A stretch of DNA of 11,726 nucleotides from Bacillaceae bacterium UBA7792 (GTDB lineage: Bacteria; Bacillota; Bacilli; Bacillales; Cytobacillaceae). Below, in pieces: positions 6,112 through 11,726 of the stretch. Numbering within the stretch: position 1 is the stretch's first letter; each line of letters starts with the position of its first letter. A program made the position numbers and the translations under genes. The notes beneath the pieces are model-generated. The model was not told where the DNA came from, did no database searches, and saw only the letters and a list, made by a program, of their open reading frames with translations. Location of the stretch: the NCBI GenBank assembly GCA_002480735.1, contig DLCS01000054.1, forward strand, positions 1 to 11,726. The letters run 5' to 3'.

Positions 6112-9100
6112 GTGAATAAAGTATTAGGTCTGGATATTGGAATTTCTTCTGTTGGTTGGGGAATTATAGATCAAGATACTGGAAAGATTATAGCCGCAGG
6201 TGTGAGATTATTTGAAGAAGCTACTAGGAATGCTAATGAGGAGCGACGAGGATTTCGAGGGTCGCGGCGTCTAAAAAGACGAAGAACACATCGGTTAGAA
6301 AGGGCGAAGCAATTGTTTGAGGAATTTCAATTGCCCCTTACAGGAATCGGAAAAGTTGACCCGTATGATGCAAGATACAGAGCAATTTATGAAAACGTTA
6401 CGAGAGAAGAATTAGTCGCAGCATTATACCATCTTGTAAAAAAAAGAGGCACTGTTCTTGATTCACCAGAGGAAGAATCTACTAGTGGCAATGAACTGTC
6501 AACTAAAAAACAGCTTGCAGCTAATAAGAAATTACTAGAGCAAAAGTATATTTGTGAAATTCAATTAGAGCGCCTTGCAAATAGACATGAAAAAATGAGA
6601 AACCATGAGAATCGATTTCGCACGGAGGATTATGTAAAGGAAGCGAGAGCGATTTTATTTAAACAAAGACAAACATACAAAGAAATCACAGAGGAATTTA
6701 TTGGAAAATATATTTCTTTGATAGAAAAGCGACGAGAGTATTTTGAAGGTCCAGGATCGGAAAAATCACCAACGCCATATGGGTCCTACTATTTGGATAA
6801 AAACGGTAAACTTACTTATACCTCCATGATAGACAAGATGCGTGGAAAATGTACATATTTTCCTGATAAGCCACGAATAGCGAAAATGTCATTTACAGCA
6901 GATCTCTTCAATCTTCTTAGCGGAGATTTAAATAAACTTCAAATCAATGGAGAGTATCTAACGTTTGATGATAAAAAACACTTAGTGGAGCAATTTGTGA
7001 AAAAGGGCAAAAATATTACTTTAGCACAAATTTTAAAATATAAAGGTGCCTCAGCAGATGCAGATGTTTCGGGGTATAGGAAAGATTTAAAGACAGATAA
7101 ACCAACATTCACTGAGTTTAAAGGTTTTAAGGAATTACTTAATATTATTGAGAAAAACAATTTGCCCAAAGCAATATTGGATGATGTTGATCTTCTTGAC
7201 CAAATAGTGGAAGTCCTTACTGCAGAAAAGTCTTATCAGCGCCGTGAAGAGCAACTTCAATCACTGTTTAGCAACTACGACAATCCCGTGAGAAATAGAA
7301 TAGTTGATTCTTTAAAAGAAAGTACTAAGTTTACGGGGTACCACGCATTATCAAAAAAGGTAATTGAATTAGCAATGGATGATCTATGGCATACAAATAA
7401 AAATCAGATGCAAATTTTTGCTGAAATGGGATTAGAGCAAAAAAGGTTATCTGCATTGAAGAAAAACAAGAATATAGCATTTGATGATGAAGCAATATTA
7501 AGTACAGTTGCCAAAAGGGCTCATCGAGAAGCTATAAAGATAGTAAATGCTGTCCGAGAACAGTATGGAGAATTATCTGCAATTGTTGTTGAAACGGCAA
7601 GGGAAAAAAATAGTGACGAAAAAAGAAAGCAATATACTGATTTTCAAAAACAAATTGGAAAGCATGAAAAAGAAATGGCTAAACTGCTAGGGGTTAAACA
7701 GTTATCTGATTTGCGTTTGTCGAGTAAGCAACATCTAGCTCTTAAGCTATGGGAATCTCAAGATGGAAAATGTATTTACTCAGGTAAAAGTATATCCATT
7801 AATGAAATTGTAACCAACCCTTTCTTGTTTGAGATTGACCATATTCTGCCTGTATCTTTATCGTTTGATGATAGTCAGGCGAATAAAGTGTTATGTTATC
7901 GGAGTGAGAATCAAAATAAAGGTCAAAAGACACCTTTTCAATATTTCTCCTCAGGAAAGGCTTCCAGAACTTTTGAACAATTTAAGGTAGAAGTGTTGAA
8001 TCTCTATAAGAGCAAAAGAATCACAAGTAAGAAAAAGGATTATTTGTTGGAACTTAGAGATATCGAACATAATGAAGAGTTGCAAAAGGAGTTTATTAAT
8101 CGGAATTTAGTAGATACACAGTATGCAATGCGTAGTTTTTCAATGAATTTACGTTCATTCTTCAAAAATCATGAGATTGATACAAAGGTTCTTTCAATTA
8201 GAGGTTCTTTCACTGCCGCTTTAAGAAGAAGGGCAAAATTAAATAAAGATAGAGATGAAGGATATGTGCATCACGCAATTGATGCTTTAATTGTGGCTGC
8301 AATTGGAAGAATGCCTGTATTCGAGTTCTTTAAAGAGTTTAATATGAATGAGGAAGGTGTTGTTTTTAACAAAGAAACTGGGGAAATCATAGGGGAGGAT
8401 CAGTTTTTTGACCATCAATTTATTACCTTTCTTAGAGATTTAATGAATTATGAATCAAAAATTAAATTCTCTCATAAGGTTGATCGAAAAGTGAATAGGA
8501 CCATGTCCAATCAAACGATATATGGCACAAGAGAGAAGGATGGAGAGAAATATTATTTAGGAAAGACCTCAAATATCTATCAGTTAGATAAAAATGGAGT
8601 CGCTCCAGTTCTAAAAAGAATTAGCAAGAACCCGGAAAGTTTCCTCATAGCTCAGCATAATCCAGAATTATTCGAGTTAATCTTAAAAATCATTAGAGAA
8701 TATTCTCAAGCGGATAATCCTTTCAAAGCATACTATAATGACCATGGTTATATCATGAAGGATGGAAAGGTACCAGTGAAAACCTTAAGATATTATGATC
8801 GAAAGCTTGGGGTTCATATGAAAATAACAGATAAATATCCTGGTGCAAATAGTGATGTTGTTTTGCTCAGCATAAAAGGATTAAGAGTCGATATTTATAG
8901 AAATCAAGAAGGTAAGTACAAATATTTAGGTGTTCCTTATCACTGGTTTAAGCAGGAAGGAAAAAATAAATACGTATTAGATATGGAAAAGTATAATGAG
9001 GAAAAGGCAAAGGATTATAAGAAAATTGATGAAAGCTATGAGTTTCAATTGAGTTTATATAAGAATGATTTGTTTTCTTATGAAAAGCAGGGAGAAACAA

Positions 9101-9300
9101 ATTTTCGAGTTTTCAGAGGAGACGCAATGCCAAGACAAAATAAGATTGAGGTAGACTTTGTCCACAAGAGAAAAGAAGAGCAAAAAGAAGGATTTTTAGC
9201 CCCATCAACTTTAAGCAATATTGTGAAGTATAACGTAGACGTTTTAGGGAATACTTATAAAATAGAAAAAGAAAATTTTAAAGATACTTTACAATTTTAG
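6112..9300 (+). CDS. cas9: Compact type II-A Cas9 endonuclease, SaCas9-like
   Basis: RNA-guided DNA endonuclease of 1062 residues that uses the crRNA:tracrRNA duplex to find and cut both strands of invading DNA. RuvC-I is VLGLDIGISSVGWG with D8, followed by an arginine-rich bridge helix (about 44-69, RRLKRRRTHRLER). REC lobes occupy roughly 70-470. RuvC-II is IVVETAREKN with E494. HNH reads FEIDHILPVSLSF with D576 and H577 plus N600. RuvC-III is HHAIDALIVAA with H721 and D724. All catalytic residues are therefore present. By eye, H577, N600 and H721 are each offset by 20 from SaCas9 H557, N580 and H701, so the core is nearly collinear. The C-terminal PAM-interacting region diverges and is about ten residues shorter near SaCas9 R1015. 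Length and layout match the compact Cas9 group rather than the 1300-1400 residue SpCas9 type. The tracrRNA gene follows at once. The gene looks more AT-rich than the ABC operon, which hints at separate acquisition. Confidence 0.97.
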   Translation: MNKVLGLDIGISSVGWGIIDQDTGKIIAAGVRLFEEATRNANEERRGFRGSRRLKRRRTHRLERAKQLFEEFQLPLTGIGKVDPYDARYRAIYENVTREELVAALYHLVKKRGTVLDSPEEESTSGNELSTKKQLAANKKLLEQKYICEIQLERLANRHEKMRNHENRFRTEDYVKEARAILFKQRQTYKEITEEFIGKYISLIEKRREYFEGPGSEKSPTPYGSYYLDKNGKLTYTSMIDKMRGKCTYFPDKPRIAKMSFTADLFNLLSGDLNKLQINGEYLTFDDKKHLVEQFVKKGKNITLAQILKYKGASADADVSGYRKDLKTDKPTFTEFKGFKELLNIIEKNNLPKAILDDVDLLDQIVEVLTAEKSYQRREEQLQSLFSNYDNPVRNRIVDSLKESTKFTGYHALSKKVIELAMDDLWHTNKNQMQIFAEMGLEQKRLSALKKNKNIAFDDEAILSTVAKRAHREAIKIVNAVREQYGELSAIVVETAREKNSDEKRKQYTDFQKQIGKHEKEMAKLLGVKQLSDLRLSSKQHLALKLWESQDGKCIYSGKSISINEIVTNPFLFEIDHILPVSLSFDDSQANKVLCYRSENQNKGQKTPFQYFSSGKASRTFEQFKVEVLNLYKSKRITSKKKDYLLELRDIEHNEELQKEFINRNLVDTQYAMRSFSMNLRSFFKNHEIDTKVLSIRGSFTAALRRRAKLNKDRDEGYVHHAIDALIVAAIGRMPVFEFFKEFNMNEEGVVFNKETGEIIGEDQFFDHQFITFLRDLMNYESKIKFSHKVDRKVNRTMSNQTIYGTREKDGEKYYLGKTSNIYQLDKNGVAPVLKRISKNPESFLIAQHNPELFELILKIIREYSQADNPFKAYYNDHGYIMKDGKVPVKTLRYYDRKLGVHMKITDKYPGANSDVVLLSIKGLRVDIYRNQEGKYKYLGVPYHWFKQEGKNKYVLDMEKYNEEKAKDYKKIDESYEFQLSLYKNDLFSYEKQGETNFRVFRGDAMPRQNKIEVDFVHKRKEEQKEGFLAPSTLSNIVKYNVDVLGNTYKIEKENFKDTLQF

Positions 9301-9316
9301 TAAAATGGGGTAAGAT
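9288..9316 (+). promoter_or_regulatory. Candidate promoter of the tracrRNA gene
   Basis: TTTACA (9288-9293, five of six consensus) lies inside the last codons of cas9. After exactly 17 bases comes TAAGAT (9311-9316, four of six). The predicted start, about seven bases on, falls near 9323, the first base of the 5' hairpin of the tracrRNA. Confidence 0.55.
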
Positions 9317-9322
9317 GAAAGT

Positions 9323-9426
9323 GCGATAGAGACGTCTATCGCCCTATACCGAAAACTGGGATGAACCTACCAAAACAAGGGTTTATCCCGAACTCAAGCC
9401 CCATTTTTATGGGGCTTTTTCTTTTT
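9323..9426 (+). ncRNA. tracrRNA
   Basis: Trans-activating RNA that pairs with the crRNA repeat and binds Cas9. The partial repeat at 11710-11726 reads GTTTTGGTACTCTCCCA. Its reverse complement matches here as TGGGA (9357-9361) plus TACCAAAAC (9368-9376), with TGAACC unpaired opposite three repeat bases: a nine-base-pair lower stem, a bulge and an upper stem, as expected of a type II-A repeat:anti-repeat duplex. AAGGGTTTATCCC follows, giving a stem-loop of three base pairs and a five-base loop (9379-9389), then a linker and a terminator hairpin (9396-9417). From memory, S. aureus tracrRNA has the same order: TATACC(N)AAAA, TAC(N)AAAAC, AAGG stem-loop, terminal hairpin. At the 5' end GCGATAGA (9323-9330) pairs perfectly with TCTATCGC (9335-9342) around a GACG loop. 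The 5' boundary is inferred from the candidate promoter and could differ. Confidence 0.92.
9396..9426 (+). terminator. Terminator hairpin of the tracrRNA
   Basis: AAGCCCCAT (9396-9404) pairs with ATGGGGCTT (9409-9417) around a TTTT loop. A T-rich tail (TTTTTCTTTTT) begins at 9416. It ends the tracrRNA and should also limit read-through from cas9 into cas1. Confidence 0.92.
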
Positions 9427-9429
9427 CTC

Positions 9430-9477
9430 GGCTTTGTAAGTTTCCGCTTATAAATTTCAATCTTCTAGATCAAAGCC
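9430..9477. repeat. Short inverted repeat in the cas1 leader
   Basis: GGCTTTG (9430-9436) and CAAAGCC (9471-9477) are perfect inverted arms 34 bases apart. A possible -10, TATAAA (9449-9454), lies between them without a convincing -35. This may be the start region of a cas1-cas2-csn2 transcript, but the pairing is short and could be chance. Confidence 0.3.
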
Positions 9478-9508
9478 TTCAAAATTTAAGGAAAAGAGAG
9501 GAGAGCAA

Positions 9509-10408
9509 ATGAGCTGGAGGATTGTTTATATTTCGGAAGCAGAAGAAATAAAGCTTTATCTTGATAATCTAAAGGTAGTGAAAGGTGAGCAGGAAATTCT
9601 CATTCCACTATCAGATATTCATACTATTATAGTTGATAACAATAGAACTGTAGTTACAGGTAGATTGATGAACAAATTAACCGAGTATCATATTCTTTTA
9701 ATTTTTTGTGATGAAACTCACCATCCAAATGTATTTTCACTAGGTTTATATAGTCATTATCGTGTTTATGGTGTTTTAACCCAGCAACTTAACTGGAGTG
9801 ATGCCGCACGTGGAGAAATGTGGAGAAGGATTGTCCAAATAAAAATAAACAATCAAAGATCTGTTCTACAATACTTAAATAGAGATACTGAAGTAATAAG
9901 GAAAATGAAGGCGTTTTCTGACGGTGTAGAATTTGATGATGAGACAAATCGTGAAGGACTTGCAGCAAAAATATATTTTAATGAGCTATTTGGAAGTAAT
10001 TTTCGAAGAGAAAGAGGAGCGGTAGATACCTATAATGCAGCCCTGAATTATGGGTATGTCATATTAAGAGCCTGCTTTGCTAGGACAATTGTTGCTTATG
10101 GACTTCACCCAGCATATGGAATCGGCCATCGAAACCAGTTTAATGCATTTAATTTGGTTGATGATTGTATGGAAGTTTTTCGACCAGTAATTGATTTATG
10201 GGTTTCTATGACCGTAGGAGAAGCGGAATATTTAAATCGTGAAATGAAACAACAATTAATTCGTCGTTTGAGTGCCAAAATTAATATCGGAGGACAAAAT
10301 CAGACAGTATTAAATGCAATTGATTTGTTTATCCAGTCTTTTATTAAGGCAATGAACCAAAAAGATACGAACATATTGGTATATCCGCGAGATGGCATCG
10401 CCATATAG
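9509..10408 (+). CDS. cas1: CRISPR-associated endonuclease Cas1 (type II)
   Basis: Metal-dependent integrase subunit that, with Cas2, inserts new spacers at the leader end of the array. The length of 299 residues is usual. The N-terminal beta domain runs through IVVDNNRTVVTGRLMNKL (to about residue 58), followed by the helical catalytic domain. The metal ligands expected for the family are visible: E149 in NREGLAAKIYF, H207 in YGIGHRNQFNAFN, and the acidic pair region D218-D219 with E222 before VFRPVID. E149 falls at the same number as in S. pyogenes Cas1, from memory. The ATG is preceded at five bases by AGGAG (9499-9503) within a longer purine run. It is the first gene of the adaptation cluster, separated from cas9 by the tracrRNA and its terminator, and it overlaps cas2 by 17 bases. 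Confidence 0.97.
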   Translation: MSWRIVYISEAEEIKLYLDNLKVVKGEQEILIPLSDIHTIIVDNNRTVVTGRLMNKLTEYHILLIFCDETHHPNVFSLGLYSHYRVYGVLTQQLNWSDAARGEMWRRIVQIKINNQRSVLQYLNRDTEVIRKMKAFSDGVEFDDETNREGLAAKIYFNELFGSNFRRERGAVDTYNAALNYGYVILRACFARTIVAYGLHPAYGIGHRNQFNAFNLVDDCMEVFRPVIDLWVSMTVGEAEYLNREMKQQLIRRLSAKINIGGQNQTVLNAIDLFIQSFIKAMNQKDTNILVYPRDGIAI

Positions 10409-10721
10409 AGTGATGAGATTAATATTATTTTTTGATCTCCCGATGAATACGAAGGAAGAACGACGAATCTATTCTAAATTTAGAAAATATCTTATTTCGA
10501 ATGGTTTTACGATGCTTCAATTTTCAGTTTATGCAAAAATATTTCCTAATCGAACAAGTTTGTTTCAATATATTGAAGGGTTAAAAAGAAATTTGCCTAA
10601 TAAAGGCTCGGTTAGAATTATGGGTGTTACAGAAAAGCAGTATGAAAAGATGTTTATCTTGGTAGGCGGGAAATCTATTCAAGAGGAATCGATAACAGAG
10701 GATCCGATGGTGATGCTATGA
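10392..10721 (+). CDS. cas2: CRISPR-associated protein Cas2 (type II)
   Basis: A small ferredoxin-fold protein that dimerises at the centre of the Cas1-Cas2 integrase and holds the prespacer. The 109 residues contain the first beta-strand with its aspartate (MRLILFFDLPMNT), the helix EERRIYSKFRKYLISNGF, and a second strand MLQFSVYAKIF, which is the usual type II-A pattern. The ATG at 10392 is chosen because S. pyogenes Cas2 has a similar short stretch (MSYRY) before MRMILMFDMP. The alternative ATG at 10413 would give 102 residues, and neither start has a strong ribosome binding site, so coupling to cas1 translation is likely. Its stop overlaps the csn2 start in ATGA. Confidence 0.95.
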   Translation: MASPYRVMRLILFFDLPMNTKEERRIYSKFRKYLISNGFTMLQFSVYAKIFPNRTSLFQYIEGLKRNLPNKGSVRIMGVTEKQYEKMFILVGGKSIQEESITEDPMVML

Positions 10722-11674
10722 AAATTTGGCAAATTCTAAATGATGACAAAGAATGGGAAATAGAAGTTGGGCCAATTACGGTATTAAAGGGAAATAGTAG
10801 CTCATGGTATCAACTCATTCGGCTGGTGGATGATTTCTTTAACAATAAAAGTTCAACAGTTACTATTTTTGAAGATACGCAGTCTTTAATCAAGAAAGAT
10901 TGGGAGTGCCTATTCATCCCCTTTGACGCACATGTTCAATTGGATAAGATTACTGCAAAGTCCCCTTTGAGAATGTTATTAGAAGAAGCATGCCAAGATA
11001 TAAGTCTAACACCGGTTTTTCAAGAATTTGAGGAGCTTTGGGATGAATTATATGAAGAACTTCAATTTATCAATAATAAGTTTGAGAAATTTGGTTTGGG
11101 TATTCAATTAGAACCATTCTCACAAAAGGACTTAGAATCAAAACTGTTTTTTTCTCCTTTAAGCTCAAGTAGGATGGCTCCTATAGAGTTTAAACACTTG
11201 CTTTTAAATTTGTTTACAGAAAGAACTGTAGAAAAGAAGAGGCTTATTTTAATCGAAATGCCAGAATTATATGCTGACCGATATGAGATAGAGAATTTCT
11301 TAAATACGGTTAATCACTATGCTTGTAAGGGCACTATATTCATAATTGTAACCCAGAACGTAATGAAGGGTAATCAAAATATATACCATAATAAAGTTAT
11401 TTTAAATGAAGCTCGTATTGATTTGCTAAAAGGTAAAGTAACAAATCAATTACCATTTGCTTGTAACAATGCTGTTTTTGAAAAGGCTAAGAGGAGTCTT
11501 TTAGAAGCTGTGGATAACTCAAGAAATATGTTGGGAATTGAAGTAAATCCCCAAAAAGAAGACGAAGCCATATCAGTTATTTTATTTATTTTGGCAAAAG
11601 AGCTTAACATTCCTCTAAGCATTGATACAACTGGTCTTTCACCCAATTTAAGAAACTTTATTGACGCTTGTTAG
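10718..11674 (+). CDS. csn2: CRISPR-associated protein Csn2, long form
   Basis: Subtype II-A adaptation protein. Csn2 forms a ring that binds free DNA ends and works with Cas1-Cas2 and Cas9 during spacer capture. Identification rests on position (fourth gene, ATGA overlap with cas2, directly before the array) and on fold-like features: the N-terminal strands with ITVLKGNSSSW (20-30) where a Walker A loop would be but without GKS/T, and strand KRLILIEMPELYAD (174-187) at the Walker B position, then KGTIFIIVTQN (204-214). This degenerate P-loop is typical of Csn2, which does not hydrolyse ATP. At 318 residues it belongs with the long Csn2 group (about 320-350, such as Stu0660 of S. thermophilus), not the 220-residue S. 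pyogenes form. Residues 100-125 are acidic and helical. No strong ribosome binding site, so coupled translation is likely. Confidence 0.88.
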   Translation: MKIWQILNDDKEWEIEVGPITVLKGNSSSWYQLIRLVDDFFNNKSSTVTIFEDTQSLIKKDWECLFIPFDAHVQLDKITAKSPLRMLLEEACQDISLTPVFQEFEELWDELYEELQFINNKFEKFGLGIQLEPFSQKDLESKLFFSPLSSSRMAPIEFKHLLLNLFTERTVEKKRLILIEMPELYADRYEIENFLNTVNHYACKGTIFIIVTQNVMKGNQNIYHNKVILNEARIDLLKGKVTNQLPFACNNAVFEKAKRSLLEAVDNSRNMLGIEVNPQKEDEAISVILFILAKELNIPLSIDTTGLSPNLRNFIDAC

Positions 11675-11709
11675 TAAGTAAAAAACAACTATGGTATAAT
11701 CAACTTGAG
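11675..11709 (+). promoter_or_regulatory. Short CRISPR leader with pre-crRNA promoter and leader-end motif
   Basis: Only 35 bases separate the csn2 stop from the first repeat. They hold an extended -10 box, TGG then TATAAT (11695-11700, perfect hexamer), with no good -35 (TTAGTA at 11671-11676 is weak). Transcription would start near 11707, at the array edge. The last bases, ACTTGAG, resemble the ATTTGAG leader-end sequence that directs Cas1-Cas2 integration in streptococcal type II-A arrays. Confidence 0.75.
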
Positions 11710-11726
11710 GTTTTGGTACTCTCCCA
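11710..11726 (+). CRISPR. First 17 bases of the first CRISPR repeat, cut by window end
   Basis: GTTTTGGTACTCTCCCA matches the start of type II-A repeats used by compact Cas9 proteins (GTTTTAGTACTCTG in S. aureus, from memory), follows a leader-end motif, and is complementary in two blocks to the tracrRNA anti-repeat at 9357-9376. Spacers and further repeats lie beyond the window, so array length cannot be seen. The array runs in the same direction as the cas genes. Confidence 0.88.

Noticed and set aside
9294..9302. ATTTTAGTA at the end of cas9 as a repeat-like segment of a long self-guiding tracrRNA
   Set aside because: Seven of nine bases could pair with TACCAAAAC, but it lies in AT-rich sequence between the -35 and -10 boxes, and no spacer-like match to the cas9 promoter was seen.
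1..11726. Insertion sequences, tRNA genes or prophage attachment sites
   Set aside because: No transposase frame, terminal inverted repeat with target duplication, or tRNA-like fold was recognised.

Overview
The window looks like a chromosomal segment of a low-to-moderate GC Firmicute, most likely Bacillales (Bacillus-like). The basis is strong purine-rich ribosome binding sites, TTG/GTG starts with good Shine-Dalgarno sequences, a lipobox lipoprotein, a YtrA-type GntR regulator, and YhaQ/YhaP-like and YjiH-like proteins. No ribosomal RNA, tRNA or transposon is visible. All assignments are by eye, without database searches.

Left part (1-1610). The window opens inside a YjiH-like polytopic membrane protein whose 5' end lies outside, closed by a clear terminator. 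A second long hairpin follows, and then a leftward gene for a small lipoprotein that starts at a TTG codon. A 171-base divergent intergenic region separates it from the next operon and carries a good sigma-A-type promoter overlapped by three phased TATATAG repeats.

Middle part (1611-5841). A tightly packed five-gene operon encodes a six-helix ABC-2-like membrane protein, a short YtrA-type GntR repressor, an ABC ATPase, a second ABC ATPase of the YhaQ/NatA kind, and a YhaP/NatB-like permease. Junctions are 19 bases or less, or overlap, and one strong terminator ends the unit. It probably encodes two ABC exporters, one small permease plus first ATPase and one YhaQP-type pair, controlled by the internal repressor. 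The substrate is unknown.

Right part (5842-11726). After a 270-base AT-rich spacer with repeated terminator-like hairpins comes a compact type II-A CRISPR-Cas locus: cas9 (1062 residues, SaCas9-like, all nuclease residues present), a tracrRNA gene, cas1, cas2, a long-form csn2, a very short leader and the first 17 bases of the first CRISPR repeat at the window edge. Cas1, Cas2 and Csn2 with Cas9 acquire spacers. tracrRNA pairs with repeat-derived crRNA and loads Cas9 to cut invading DNA. The tracrRNA was found by pairing the partial repeat at the right edge with the cas9-cas1 gap: its anti-repeat, three-base-pair stem-loop and terminator hairpin are laid out as in the S. aureus tracrRNA.

The system belongs to a known class. 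What seems worth following is this particular compact Cas9 with a divergent PAM-interacting end, the tracrRNA with a repeat-like self-pairing 5' hairpin, the terminator that separates effector from adaptation genes, and a leader of only 35 bases.
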